Shown here piece after piece: positions 9,677 through 20,560 of a DNA stretch of 64,000 nucleotides (positions are counted from its first letter, which is position 1; each line of letters opens with the position of its first letter). The translations under genes and the position numbers were made by a program. Origin of the DNA: Rhypophila decipiens (lineage: Eukaryota > Ascomycota > Sordariomycetes > Sordariales > Naviculisporaceae); the NCBI GenBank assembly GCA_033297075.1, contig MU858118.1, positions 1-64,000 on the forward strand, in the 5' to 3' direction. The notes below the pieces were generated by a model. It saw nothing but the letters and a program-made list of their open reading frames with translations. It had not been told where the DNA came from and searched no databases.

Positions 9677-10906
9677 TCAATAATATCCACCGGCGGCGGC
9701 GGCACCCCCCCTCCTGTCCATTCGCGTCGTCCCGTTGTTTTTGTTTCCGTCCCATCGACTTAGACTCCCCGGCCTCGAGCTACACGGACTGATGGTGCTT
9801 GAACTTCTACGAGGAAGAGGTAGCCAGGGGGGTGGTGCACCCGCCGCCGTCGTCGTCTCAGGGTGAGAGTCCTCGTCGCTCGCGTCGTAGTTTCCCAGCC
9901 CCCCAGTGGCAGCCGCTACTCTTTTTTCCCAGCCGGATTTATGGACATAGACGCGTCGGGGAGGTGGCTTCTTGGTGGGAGTAGGAGGGGGGAAGGAATA
10001 ATCGGCTAGTTTTGCTTGGTATTTCTTGCCCTCGGGCGTGGCCAAGTGCCGGTTGATTTGCTTCTCGCGTTCTTTTTGGCGTTGGCGGAGGGATTTATTT
10101 TGTTTTTTACCTTTGCTGCTGTTGTGAGGGGAAGAAGGGTTCTCGTTGGTGCTGGAGTTGGTTCGATAAAGTCGGAGAGAGGTTCCTAGGTTTAGCCCCG
10201 GACGTCGTTTCTCTTTCTTGGGGACTGGGGTTCTTGGTCGTCTTGGTGGCGGTGATGGCGAGATTTCGAATATGGCTGGTGGTGATGGTGTTGTTTTGGA
10301 TCTGGTCGGTGGTGGTGGTGGTGTTGTCAGACTCTCTCGGCGGGACTGGAGTTCCTGCGGGGGGGTGAGGGCAGGTTGGTAAGGGACGTTGGTGTCTCTT
10401 TTGTTGATGTATCTGAATGGCGAGACACTGGCATCTGGGAAGGACGGGGGCGGTGTTGTTGGTTCTCGGAGCCTCTGCTTCATGGCCTGGTAAGCTGCAC
10501 TGTGGTAAGGGTCGTTGCTGCTCCAGCTACGACCAAAGGACGGCGGCGCTGACTTGCTGCAGCCTGTGTATAGGCTTAGTTTGCTACGGGGTCTCTTTTT
10601 CCCATCTTCGCTTTCTGAGGCTGTCGCATCACCAGTGGTGTAGTCAAGAGATGCCGTGTTGTTGCTAAGGCGCCATGCCAACTCCCGAGTCGAGAACTCA
10701 TGGCTCGCCGGCCTTGGGGGGCTTGGCTGTCGTTGAAGGCGCGGCAGGAGTCCCGACAACTGATGGCGAAGTTTGCGAGAAGGGGCTGACTGGACGGTTG
10801 GCAGCCTTTCGCGTCCCTCGCCATCACTGCTTTTGTTTCCACTCCTGCCAGATTTCCTGTTGCGTAAGCGCTGCCAACATTCTTTTAATTCTTTTATCTT
10901 AACCAT
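9677..10906 (-). CDS. Uncharacterised proline/serine-rich basic protein
   Basis: Single exon, 409 aa from ATG 10906 (MVKIKELKECW). The frame is open 52 codons further upstream, but ATG 10906 begins an amphipathic, charged start and the upstream part reads like leader. The protein is almost entirely low complexity: Pro runs (TTPPPPPTRSK, SPSPPPRRPRTP), Ser/Thr tracts, a basic segment (KKQNKSLRQRQKEREKQ, about residues 278-296) and a C-terminal Gly/Ala/Arg tail. I recognise no catalytic domain. A disordered scaffold or nucleic-acid-associated protein is possible, but its function is unknown. Confidence 0.7.
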   Translation of the reverse strand: MVKIKELKECWQRLRNRKSGRSGNKSSDGEGRERLPTVQSAPSRKLRHQLSGLLPRLQRQPSPPRPASHEFSTRELAWRLSNNTASLDYTTGDATASESEDGKKRPRSKLSLYTGCSKSAPPSFGRSWSSNDPYHSAAYQAMKQRLREPTTPPPSFPDASVSPFRYINKRDTNVPYQPALTPPQELQSRRESLTTPPPPPTRSKTTPSPPAIFEISPSPPPRRPRTPVPKKEKRRPGLNLGTSLRLYRTNSSTNENPSSPHNSSKGKKQNKSLRQRQKEREKQINRHLATPEGKKYQAKLADYSFPPPTPTKKPPPRRVYVHKSGWEKRVAAATGGLGNYDASDEDSHPETTTAAGAPPPWLPLPRRSSSTISPCSSRPGSLSRWDGNKNNGTTRMDRRGGAAAAGGYY

Positions 10907-12841
10907 ATTTGTTTCATATGACAAAGAAGCTGATGGTATGCTGGCAGGATTCGATAGGTGTGTGAAAGCTGGAGTTATATGAGGATGGAGGCGCATGAAA
11001 GAGTTAGGAGGCGCAGAGGAATGAAATATAAAAGGGACAACACCAGAGAGACCCTGATTCACAAGGTTTGGGACAGTTAACGGGCTGACGAGGGCTTCAT
11101 GGGAGAGCTAACAGGACCCTAGCCAGGACACGCCGACTGACTTTCTCCAACCGCTCCGACATCATTCTCCCCATTTACAGAACAAGTCAGTCAGGCAACG
11201 GAGATGGAAGCCCCCTAAACTGACTCTCGGTTGACCCCATGAGGCAGCGTGGACTCCCCGAAGTGAAAGCCGGTAGGAGCTCCTCAACTCGTGCATGGGG
11301 GAAACGCGGGACTAACACGGTAGCGGCGCATGGCTTGAACTAGCCGTGGTTTTTCGCTTGTCAGGGTCTCTTGTCAGACCTTATTTCGCAGCAGGCGCGC
11401 ATTCCACTTGACTTTCGGTTTTCACCAGACGGAACCAGCCGTCGTCGGTCAAACCGTGGTTCTAGTAACTTTAGGCTCCTTCAAGGGCTGACGATTACGG
11501 TGAAGACGTCTATCACACAAATACCAATGGCTTCTCTCCCGCCTCGGGAAGCTCCCGAGACATGTTGTTTCATCAAAGGGCCCACATTCTGGACCCTCGA
11601 AGACGTTACCGGCAGCTTGGTCAAAGAGAACGGGATCTCGATGAATGAACAACTGGGCAAGCCTAGGTCCCTTTGCGAAATCACGTCACCAATAGTGCTT
11701 ACCATCTATCATGTAGGGCAGCAACCCCATTCCAGCATCTCGATCAACCGGGAGACCCTCCGGCTCGGCAAAGAGACATTGGGCCAGCAGCCGAGGACTT
11801 CATGTTATGGCAGAGAGTCTAGATGCGACTTTCCTCTCTCATCACATCTCTGCCGCTGGGCCCTGGCTATGCTTCCATGTTCTTTCTATATTCAACTCAT
11901 CAAAGAGAACTTTTACACAAGGAACTGGATCAAAGAACGCTGTGTCAAAATATTTAGCAAACGCAAAAAAACATGTCGAGGGACCATGAACTTGTTCACT
12001 CCACGGATCTTTGGTACTCTAAACACATATGGGTGACTTGCCTATGATACATGTTGTCCATCCTAATCCACACTTTGAGATCCAGTTCACAAGGCGCAAG
12101 AGTTAAGAACATTTACATATGGGAAAGATCTCGATCAGAAAGACCAGTCAGATTCTACAATGTGGTGAGAAATTAGGTCTTTGCAGATCTTGAGACTGGA
12201 GGTATATACTTGCCTATTAGCAAGACTATTGCTTCGATGGTGATTCATCTTTACTCTGGTTCCACTTCCTCTTGACTCTGGTCAGCTGTGAGCTTTTAAA
12301 ACAGGCCTCTTCGACTTGGAAAAAAAGCACCATGCCACCGCGAGATTCCAAGATGAATGATGAGTACATAACCACCAAGCTTAATACATGCCACGAGCAG
12401 GGCCTTGTGCCGCTACAAATATTTGGGGGTACTTGGATCTCTTTTTTAAGGATCTTGAGAAATGCGCCGGTCAATTACTTGACTTATTTCTTTGCATATA
12501 CAAGTCAACCAAGATGAAGCGATCATCATCAAGCACGATGCAGGTCAGTCTGATTGCTGCTTATCTTATCAGATCATCTCTGATCTACCGACCCCACTTT
12601 CAACCACTGCGCTAACCCCAGAACAGTAGGTAAGCCGCTAAGCCTGGCATCCAGACCCCTGAGCCCTGCAAATGCGGGTGTGCGTTACGGTGTCTCGGTC
12701 AATCAATCCATCCCCTGCCTTTGCGATCGTCACACGAAAACGGCTTGGCTGGCATTTTCGCATCTTCAACGCCAAACACTCTCGACGCGACAAACAAACC
12801 CTCCCCCCCGCCTGAACCCTCCTCCTCCTTTTTGCGCAAAG
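10907..12841. other. Intergenic stretch with one isolated 221-codon frame
   Basis: No recognisable gene. The longest open frame (11371-12036, plus) would encode 221 aa with many Cys, Arg and Ser residues and no family motif. It is flanked by in-frame stops and could be chance or a rapidly evolving orphan. The rest holds only short overlapping frames. The right end is the 5' region of the ARFRP1-like gene. Confidence 0.4.
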
Positions 12842-13480
12842 ATGTACCACCTAGCAAAAGGCCTCTACCGCCTCGCAACCTCAAAAGAAGAATACTCCGT
12901 AATCCTCCTCGGCCTAGACAACGCAGGCAAAACAACCTTCCACGAGCAAGTCAAGGCCCTCTTCCACCCAGACCACCCATCCCCGCGCCTAAAAACAGTC
13001 CCCACGGTCGGCCAAAACGTCTCGACCATAACCCTCCCCGACATGTACCTCAAGCTCTGGGACGTAGGCGGCCAGCTCTCCCTCCGCGCGCTCTGGCAGT
13101 CCTACTACGCCTCGTGCCACGCCATCGTCTTCATAATCGACAGCACAGACATAGGCGACGGCACGCTCGAGCATGATTCCTCGGGGAGGCTGGACGAGTG
13201 CAGGTTGGTGTTGGAGGATGTGCTGCAGCATAGCGAGACGGAGGGGGTTCCGCTGCTTATACTGGCGAACAAACAGGATCGGGAGGATTGTGTCGAGGTT
13301 GTAAGGATCAAGGAGGGGTTGGTGAAGAGGGTTTTTGAGGGCGAGAAGGCGAGTAGTATAAGGGACTCGAGGGTGTTGCCTGTTAGTGCGTTGACGGGAA
13401 CGGGGGTGAGTGAGGCGGTTGATTGGCTTAGGAGTAGGATGAAGTGGAATCGGGAGAGTCGGCCGCCTGTTATGCGGTGA
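12842..13480 (+). CDS. ARL3: ARF-related GTPase, ARFRP1/Arl3 type
   Basis: Single exon, 212 aa, starting MYHLAKGLYR. The lack of Gly2 and the MY start match Arl3/ARFRP1, which is N-terminally acetylated instead of myristoylated. GTPase motifs are complete: GLDNAGKT (24-31), switch I Thr in TVPTVGQN (T55), WDVGGQ (73-78, Gln78), NKQD (143-146) and SAL (182-184). This GTPase acts at the trans-Golgi, where it recruits Arl1 and thereby golgins and helps sort cargo (family knowledge). Two short insertions, after SPRL and in the DIGDGTLEHDSSG loop, differ from animal ARFRP1. The frame is open upstream to 12680, but ATG 12842 gives the family N-terminus. Confidence 0.92.
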   Translation: MYHLAKGLYRLATSKEEYSVILLGLDNAGKTTFHEQVKALFHPDHPSPRLKTVPTVGQNVSTITLPDMYLKLWDVGGQLSLRALWQSYYASCHAIVFIIDSTDIGDGTLEHDSSGRLDECRLVLEDVLQHSETEGVPLLILANKQDREDCVEVVRIKEGLVKRVFEGEKASSIRDSRVLPVSALTGTGVSEAVDWLRSRMKWNRESRPPVMR

Positions 13481-14792
13481 TTTTTTTTAAGAGCCTACGT
13501 GATTTACGGTAGTTGGGAAATCGTGGTGGCAAGCTGGTTCAAGGGACGACACCGGGGGTTTCGATATGGTTATGGCAACCTGCGATATCGTTGCTTGATA
13601 GCCTCCGGGCTGGGAAGACATTGGATTACGTGTGTGTGCTGGACCCCCGATTCGGAACCGAGGCGATTAGTCGAACCAACGATGAGGAGCAGGATCCAAT
13701 TCTTTGCGAATATGCACAATTACAGGAACTATTCTCATACGATACCGCACTTCCCGGCCGATTTAGGACGGCATGGTCGTTCTGCGATTCACAAGCTCAG
13801 GTCGAGGGGACGGGCCAATGAGAGGTACCGGGGATTCTGGGACATGGGCAAGTCTGCTGGTTCGAATACTTGCATTCTTGGGTTATTTGCCTGTTAGGGA
13901 AGGCATCATAGCGCGGCGTCGGGGCTACATGTTTGATTGTTGGTGTTATTTTCTTCAGAGCCTCAATGAAGAGGAATCTTTAGCATGGGACACGGCTCCA
14001 GATCCCGCTTGAACGTTCAATAAGGGGACCGTCTCTCCGTTTTGATCTGAACATGACATCCAGAGATAGACCAAGATAAATTGATACCCATCTAGTGGGG
14101 TGCTACAATATCTCTACTTGCTGTACTGCTTCTGCTTCAATAGACCTGGCGCCTGAGAGGTAGTAGACCTGGCGCCTGGGAGGTAGTAGACCTCATGATA
14201 AGACACACCTTCCAACGCCTCGCTTCGATTCCGAATTCCAGAGATGACTTTGACGCTTGTAACCGATCCCAACCTATCCCCAGGACGCCGATCTTGCCAG
14301 TAGCAGGTTTCTACCCTGCCACGCCCATGTTCCCTGACACGGATCTGGCATCAAGACAACGTCTCGACCCAAGGAGCTCATAGACAGCCATCTGATAATT
14401 CTCTATCCTGGTTGTACCCCGAGCTCGGGCGGGCATCAAGACAAACAGCTCGAAGCCTAGGAAGGGCTTGTAGAAAAGCCATCCCCATAGACACAAGACG
14501 GTGTCATACAAATAAAAACAACGCTGAAGCCTTGAACAATGCTTGCCGCTGAGCAACGATAACCGGAATCGCTCTTCGAAGTACAGCCCACTCATTGCTG
14601 GGGCTCATGGATTTTGCTCGGTCTCAAGTTGGGTAAGAATGTTCGTCCACTGGGTGGGGGTTTCCGTCGGGGAGCAACATCGTCCACCACTTCTAGGTTG
14701 ACACTTGGACTCCTCCCCAGCGTGTGGCTCGAAGCGACAGAATCAGAGCGAGCGCGCCCATCCAAAGTACGACTGCTCCCGCCGCCAGCCTC
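13481..14792. other. Gene-free stretch
   Basis: Overlapping open frames of up to 132 codons lack any motif. The stretch includes a 12-bp perfect palindrome TTGAACGTTCAA at 14009-14020 and a short tandem repeat at 14141-14193. The right end is the 3' flank of YAF9. Confidence 0.5.
14141..14193. repeat. 23-bp tandem repeat, about 2.3 copies
   Basis: Two copies of a 23-bp unit (TAGACCTGGCGCCTGRGAGG plus TAG) start at 14141 and 14164, differing at one base. A third partial copy starts at 14187. GGCGCC inside the unit is palindromic. Confidence 0.9.
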
Positions 14793-15584
14793 CTAAGAAC
14801 CAGCCTTGGCAGAATCCGCTTTCAGATCCATCAGCCGTTTCTCCTTCGCCTTGATATCCGCCAGCATCTTCTTCTTCATCTCTTCCACCTTGACCATCGC
14901 CTCTTTCAGCTTCTTCATCTCCACCTCCTCCGTATCGCGACTGAACGGATGTCCTGGCCGATTATGCAGCGGGATCATGGCGCTCCGTTCCAACACTCCC
15001 CCCTCTGACCGCTGCGGCTGGCCACTCTCCTTCGACTTGCCCCCCGTCTTCTGCCCGCCCGAGGATTTCAAACTCGGCGCCGTAGCGCCCGACGTAAGGA
15101 TATCATAGAAAGCATCATACGGCTCGTTAAAGATCTGCTCTTCATACACCCAAGACTTGACCTCGGGACTTTTCTTCATGGCCTCTTTCTCCTCCTCATT
15201 CCTCCCATACGGGTGCAGCCTCAGGTGGTGATACAGCGTCTGGGGCTTCTCGTTCGACTCGGGCACGTAATAGAGCTTCATGGTGATTTCGAATTCGCCC
15301 CAGCCAGTCTCGTGGATCATGAAGGGTTTGCCCTTTTCGCCGTCGATCATGCGCACGTGGTTGGGGATTGATTCGTGGAGCTTGAACTGCACCCGGCGCA
15401 GCCAGTAGGTTATGTCCACGTCGTCTACGCCTTTTACAAAGACTGTCCAGCTGTGGGTGTGGTCGTCGGGTATGCCGGGGGGCTTTGGGTTGGTCTTTTC
15501 GTCGAAGGGGCGAGCGGTGGTGCCGTAGACGAAGGGGCGGTAGATTTGTACCCCTTTGACGCGTTTCCCGGCGGGAGGGGCCAT
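14793..15584 (-). CDS. YAF9: YEATS-domain protein Yaf9 (NuA4/SWR1 subunit)
   Basis: Single exon, 263 aa. The YEATS domain occupies about residues 8-130, with the family landmarks IYRPFVYGTTARPF, THSWTVFVKGV, VQFKLHESIPNHVR, TGWGEFEI and LYHHLRLHPYG. A Ser/Gly-rich linker follows, and the C-terminus (about 222-258) is a charged coiled coil, as in yeast Yaf9 and human GAS41. Yaf9 reads acylated histone H3 through an aromatic cage and is shared by the NuA4 acetyltransferase and the SWR1 H2A.Z-loading complex in the nucleus. It is divergent from COQ11, with 538 bp between starts. Confidence 0.95.
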   Translation of the reverse strand: MAPPAGKRVKGVQIYRPFVYGTTARPFDEKTNPKPPGIPDDHTHSWTVFVKGVDDVDITYWLRRVQFKLHESIPNHVRMIDGEKGKPFMIHETGWGEFEITMKLYYVPESNEKPQTLYHHLRLHPYGRNEEEKEAMKKSPEVKSWVYEEQIFNEPYDAFYDILTSGATAPSLKSSGGQKTGGKSKESGQPQRSEGGVLERSAMIPLHNRPGHPFSRDTEEVEMKKLKEAMVKVEEMKKKMLADIKAKEKRLMDLKADSAKAGS

Positions 15585-16122
15585 TTTGGGTTGTTGGATG
15601 TGGTAGCTGTTTGAGCGATGGTGAATATTCGAGGTTCGATCAGGGCGGGTTGGAAATTATTTTGGTGATTTTATAAAAGGAATAGAGCAGTTCGGAAACT
15701 TTATATAGAGCCGTTCGGAAACTTTGGTGATGCGACAGAGGTGGAATCGTGGGGGAGGAGCGCTCAAAGTTTTAGCTTGTGATTTGGGGTCCATGTAGTG
15801 GGCCACAGTGAGCTGGGTAGCCCGTGCTATCCCTGTCCGCATCTGCCGGGGAGCTGGAACCTTGACGGTGAAAAAATTAAGGTTTTCCACGCGATGAACC
15901 GCGATCCGGGTTATGTCATGACGGTGTGCAAGATCGGCCCATTTCAGTCCGGGTGCGAATGGATGAACAGCTCATTGTCAATCACAATTCCCCCAGCTTC
16001 TCCTCATCCGACAATTGCGGTCAGACTTATATTTTCATAATCCGAGTGTATGATCATCAATTGCTTTCCATAATCAAGTGATCAAGGTTCCCCAAGCTAT
16101 CTCACCTCACACAATCCAAAAA
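15585..16122. promoter_or_regulatory. Divergent promoter region of YAF9 and COQ11
   Basis: This 538-bp spacer lies between two divergent start codons. Two near-identical words (AGNTCGGAAACTTTRTATAG / GCCGTTCGGAAACTTTGGTG, around 15688-15728) repeat GTTCGGAAACTTT twice. No other element is identified. Confidence 0.45.
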
Positions 16123-17060
16123 ATGTCAGGCGTCTCCAAGAAGCTCGTCGTCTTTGGCGGGAGCGGATTCCTCGGGTCCAGGATATGTCAAGCAGCCGTA
16201 AACAGAGGATGGGATGTCACATCTATCAGGTGAATATCTTCTCTCTATCACCCTTATCCTCATCCTCATCCTCATCCTCACCAACTAACATCCCCCCAAG
16301 TCGATCCGGCCAACCAACCTGGACATCCGTCTCCTCCTCCGCCAACCCCCCACCCTGGTCGCACCGCGTAGCCTGGGAGCGAGCCGACATCTTCCGTCCC
16401 CCGCAATGGACTCCCCTTCTCGCCAACGCAGATTACGTAGTCCACTCCATGGGCATCCTCCTAGAAGCAGATTACAAAGGCCTAGTATCAGGCCGAGACT
16501 CACCCCTCGCTGCCCTCAAGCGAAATTTCTCCCCGCGACACACGCCGAACCCCCTCGACCCAGAATCAACACTCACAGCCAACCCGCCAACAGAAGCAAG
16601 CCAGCTCACCTACGAAAACATGAACCGCGACAGCGCCATCTTACTCGCAAAAGAAGCTGCCAAGGAGAAGGTCAAAGTATTCGGGTACATCTCTGCCGCG
16701 GGGGGCGCACCGGTCTTGCCGAGTCGGTACATCACTACCAAAAGGGAAGCGGAGGATATCATTGCGCGGGAATTCACCGTCATGAGGAATGTGTTTTTTC
16801 GGCCGGCGTTCATGTATGATTCCTCGAGGGCGTTTACAGTGCCGCTTGCTGTAGCGACGACAGCGAGCTCGGCTGCTGCGAAATTCTTGCCGGGTTTCGT
16901 CAAGGATTTTATGGGGAGTGCGGCGGTTAGGCCTCTGCCTGCGGATACAGTTGCCGAGGCTGTTGTTGAGGGGTTGAGTGAGGCGAGTGTTAGGGGGCCT
17001 GTCGAGGTTGAGCAGTTGGAGGAGTTGGCTAATAAAGGTTGGCGGAAGAGTATGCTCTGA
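16123..17060 (+). CDS. COQ11: Coq11-like atypical short-chain dehydrogenase
   Basis: Exons 16123-16229 and 16301-17060, with a 71-bp intron holding a TCATCC run, a CTAAC branch and a CCCCAAG acceptor (phase 2). The product is 288 aa. A Rossmann nucleotide-binding motif GGSGFLG occupies residues 12-18. The rest fits the NDUFA9/Coq11-type atypical SDR group: DYVVHSMGILLE, a YENMNRDSA segment, and YISAAGG before the C-terminal half. In yeast, Coq11 (YLR290C) belongs to the mitochondrial coenzyme Q synthesis complex. The exact chemistry is not established and the assignment is by resemblance. It is convergent with SYF2. Confidence 0.8.
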
Positions 17061-17339
17061 TGGGCATCAGAGAAGAAAGACGAAGCAATGAGATGTATGG
17101 GGTATGGGGGGCATGGGGGCATGTTAGGTGTGTGGTGTATCGATATTCTTGTGTGATTGTCTGTCCAAAGCAGAGCCTGTAGTATACCTGTACAAATAAA
17201 AGCAAAGGAAAAGCAAAAACTCCATGATTTACCGCTCCATCCAGTCCATGACAAAAATGCTCATACAACCCAATGACAATGAAGTAACGATATTCCCATT
17301 TCTCCCCATCCATTCATCCAACCAAGTCCTTCCCCAGAA

Positions 17340-18308
17340 CTAAATCATAGTCCCCCGCTCGAAGCTGTTCCGTATCTCGGTAGTATACTTGTTATAAAAC
17401 CTCTCCAGCTTGGCGTTGAACTGCTTGTTCTTCTCATTAATATACGTGACATCCCCGCCATCATCCGCATTCCTCTCCATCCTCTCGCGTCGCTTCTTGA
17501 GCTGAGCCTCCTCGGCCTTTTTCATATCCGCGACCAAGCGATCAACCGCCTCCTTATCAGGCTTGTGCTGTGCAAAGCTCGTCGAGTCCGCCGTAGAAAA
17601 GAAGGTCCCATCCCGATCTACAGCAATCATCTCGCCATCCTCCGTCTCGACAATCTCCAACGTGCCCGCAGCAGCAGCCTTCTCTATCGCCTTCATCTTC
17701 TCTTTTGTGTACTTCTCCAGATCGGGGCCGCCCATGTTTCGCAGCTGTTTCTTGTATGATTTCTTGGCTTCCTGGTTGTAATCCCTAAACGAGGAATTGT
17801 CCCGGGCAGAGTCCTTCTTTTTGGTGCGTGCGTCCCACTTCTCCGACTCTTCGATCGTCCAGTCCCAGGCGCGCTTGCGCTCAAAGTCCCCGCCTGCATC
17901 TTCGACTTCTGCTTTGAGGAGTTTGTGGGATGCGATGGCGTGTTTGCGGCCCAGAGCGGTGAGCTGGTTGGGTGCGGTCGTGAGCCGCTGGGTTTCGCGG
18001 GTTGCTTCGCGGAGGTTTTGGCGGGATGATGTTTTGGCGCGTTCTTGTAGGCTTCGGAAGCGGGCGAGGCGGTCTTGGGCTGCTTTGGCGGCTGCGTCTT
18101 TGGAGGAGGCTGGGTCGGTTGTTGTTGTTGGTGGTTCTGATGGGGTTGAGGTAGAAGGTTCTGATTGTGCGGCTGCTTCTGGTGCTGCTTCTGGTGATGC
18201 CTCTTGGGCGGGTGGAGAAGAAGCCATTTTTTGTTGCGTGTCTGGTGATGTTTCTTCGACTTTAGTGTCGTTAGAGGGGGCTGTCTTTCTCTTTTTGGCG
18301 GGCGGCAT
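17340..18308 (-). CDS. SYF2: Pre-mRNA-splicing factor Syf2
   Basis: Single exon, 322 aa. Residues 1-75 are low complexity (Ala/Pro/Ser/Thr) behind a basic start, PPAKKRKT. The conserved SYF2 region fills the C-terminal two thirds, with WDWTIEESEKWDARTKKKD, YNQEAKKSYKKQL and a terminal YINEKNKQFNAKLERFYNKY helix. Syf2 belongs to the Prp19/NTC spliceosome complex and helps stabilise the catalytic spliceosome in the nucleus. The stop lies 279 bp from the stop of COQ11, which runs the opposite way. Confidence 0.93.
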   Translation of the reverse strand: MPPAKKRKTAPSNDTKVEETSPDTQQKMASSPPAQEASPEAAPEAAAQSEPSTSTPSEPPTTTTDPASSKDAAAKAAQDRLARFRSLQERAKTSSRQNLREATRETQRLTTAPNQLTALGRKHAIASHKLLKAEVEDAGGDFERKRAWDWTIEESEKWDARTKKKDSARDNSSFRDYNQEAKKSYKKQLRNMGGPDLEKYTKEKMKAIEKAAAAGTLEIVETEDGEMIAVDRDGTFFSTADSTSFAQHKPDKEAVDRLVADMKKAEEAQLKKRRERMERNADDGGDVTYINEKNKQFNAKLERFYNKYTTEIRNSFERGTMI

Positions 18309-18711
18309 TGTGGTGGTTTTGTTGTCGAGTGATGGTTTGTTTGGTGAGTGTTTGGGTGAAGGAGCATGTCTAAGCAGGACAATGGTCCTGTTGCGATTTG
18401 ATGTGGGGCTCTGACGTTGTCAGCGCTTTGCGCTGATTGGTTAGGAACCATGTTTGCCATCTGAGCAGTACGGATACACGTATCCGTACCAGGTACTGTT
18501 ACGCACCTGCATCTGAGAACTGCACCACTTTCCATAACCCCCCTAGGTAAGCAAGGCTGAATGACGAAAATCAGAATATGTTTCACTCATATCCTGCTTC
18601 GCAGGTGACATTGTCATATGAATGGTGAGAGAAGGAATGATATAGTATCTATCACTGAGAACCGGGAACCTAGAACAAGCAGCTGCCAGAAGCTCAGTTC
18701 TCTTCCTCCGC
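18309..18711. other. Spacer with a near-perfect palindrome
   Basis: The spacer between SYF2 and the upstream methyltransferase gene, both on the minus strand, so it holds the 3' end of one and the promoter of the other. TACGGATAC-AC-GTATCCGTA at 18469-18488 has 9-bp arms. Confidence 0.6.
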
Positions 18712-19660
18712 TCAAACAAAAACTGCAACCCACACATCCATAGACCTAACTCCCTTCGCACCGCCTTGTATACCCTCCAAGCTCGCCTCAAGTGCATCCC
18801 TCAGTGCAAGTACAACACCTCGTTCTCTCTCATCTTTCACATTTTCCTTCACCGCCTCCTCGAATTTCTTCGAAAAAACAGCGGCAACCTCCCACTGCCC
18901 ATCTAGCAGCCCCTTCTCTGGCTGCACGCGCTTCTCGCTCTCCAAGGTCCACCCGGCCTCCACCGCTAGCTCGGTGAGTCTCTTGGGGGACAAGACGGTG
19001 CGCACGTTAGACTTGCTATCTGTCTTGCGACACTCGAGCGCCGCTTGTGTAAGTGCTGCCAGAACATGGGGCTGGGACGACGGGTGTGTCGACGAAAGGG
19101 ACCATTCTGCCAGGAGGAGCTTTTTACTGTTCTGCTTGATTGCGCGGAAAGTTTCAAGGACGAGAGCTGGCGAGGAGAAGTACCATAGTGAGTGGGCCAG
19201 GACTGCTGCCTCAAATGGCGTGCCTGAAGGTCGAGAAGAGAGGTAGTCTATTGGCGACTTTCGGGCCCAGCTGATTCGTCTACCCAGGGGTCCTTCTGAG
19301 ATGTGCCTTTGAGCCTGGGCCGAGTGTGTAGGGGGCCCCTGCAAGGCATATCAGTTGAGTGAATATTTGCAAACTAGGAAATGAGGTAGGTAGGTAGAAG
19401 TTCAACCAGGGAAACTTACCATAGTCGAGGTCAGCGGGGTCGACGGCAACGACGGACCCTTGCTCGCCCACGGCGGAGGCAAGAACGGTCGTGGCATCCC
19501 CCTGACCGCATCCAAGTTCTAGAACCTTGGAGCCGGGGGCAATGTTCCAGTGAGAGAGGAGAGCAATCCGATGGGCGGTTTGGGCGTGTTGGATGTTAAA
19601 GTGCCCGGATTCGTGCAGGGAGGGACGCGCGATTGCCTCCGCGTCAAGGGGGGCTGGCAT
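18712..19660 (-). CDS. Class I SAM-dependent methyltransferase, apparent frameshift
   Basis: Exon 1 is 19660-19420 (MPAPLDAEAIARPS...), ending at a strong GTAAGT donor after DLDYG. Motif I, VLELGCGQGDAT, is the SAM-binding glycine loop. The best acceptor (TTGCAG, exon from 19338) gives GAPYTLG and then needs a one-base deletion in GGCCCAGG to continue as QAQRHISEGPLGRRISW, the expected order. Without that, the frame stops after about 19 codons. An alternative acceptor (CTCAG, exon from 19295) keeps the frame and gives 274 aa, but drops the PYTLGQAQ segment. The C-terminal 190 residues continue to the stop at 18712. The substrate is unknown. The gene could be intact with unusual splicing, a sequencing error or a young pseudogene. 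Confidence 0.75.
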
Positions 19661-20114
19661 TTTGGGCTTGACGATGATGTGTGTTGTTGAACAGGGCCAT
19701 GGCGGCAATGCGAGTGATCGAGTTTGGCCTGAGTGATGGTGGTAAGCGAAATGGAGTACTCCTCGATAATAGACTTCACGCATTTCGATATACCCACCCG
19801 ATCAAGGACCATACCCTCGGTATTCCACCCGCTAAGCGTGAGCTATCATACCGTCATCGAATCCTATCAGTCCAAGAAAAGCCATGGCATCTTTCGGGTG
19901 GCTGCAAATGGCGTTTCTTTGGAGGCATGTCGAGTCCCGGACCACGAACACGATGCCCTCTGACTACGACAACCCATTTTCTACCAAGCCCATGCCGTCA
20001 GGGTAGATTCCCGGCATACAAGAACCTGACTGGATATCGTAGGCTCGGTCGAGACTCCAGAGCGAAATACTGCTCCCTCCTTCTAATTTCTTGCCTCCCT
20101 TCAGCAGCCGAGCC

Positions 20115-20514
20115 ATGCGCCGTCTCGCCCCTTCACTCAACAAAGTCGGAGCCAAAGCCAGCCCAGTTCCAGGCCCTCACTCCGACAGACTCTGGAAAAT
20201 CTACCAGCAACTTCTCACCAGCAAGAAACCCAACACGGCCGAATCAGAAGATGGCTACTACATGACTGACACGATCCTCGACCTCGACGCAGCAGATTCC
20301 CCCGTGACCCGTCCCTACAATGAATCCGACCACGCAGAACAGATCAAGAAATGGGGGACCAACCATGCGCTAGTGGCCCTGACGAAGCGCATGCATGCCT
20401 TTCGGGACGAGGTCGAGGTCGCAAAGACCAGCTGGAAGCGCAAGTTACACCGGTTCGACGAGAGATATATCACCGAGCGGGATATCCTGTCCATGGCGTT
20501 TCTCGGCCCTGGCC

Positions 20515-20560
<46 letters not shown>

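Noticed and set aside
11371..12036. 221-codon plus-strand frame
   Set aside because: No motif, odd composition and isolated. Length alone is not enough to call a gene; noted in the gene-free entry.
13840..13880. GGTTCGAATAC resembling a tRNA B box
   Set aside because: No matching A box, stems or acceptor at tRNA spacing.
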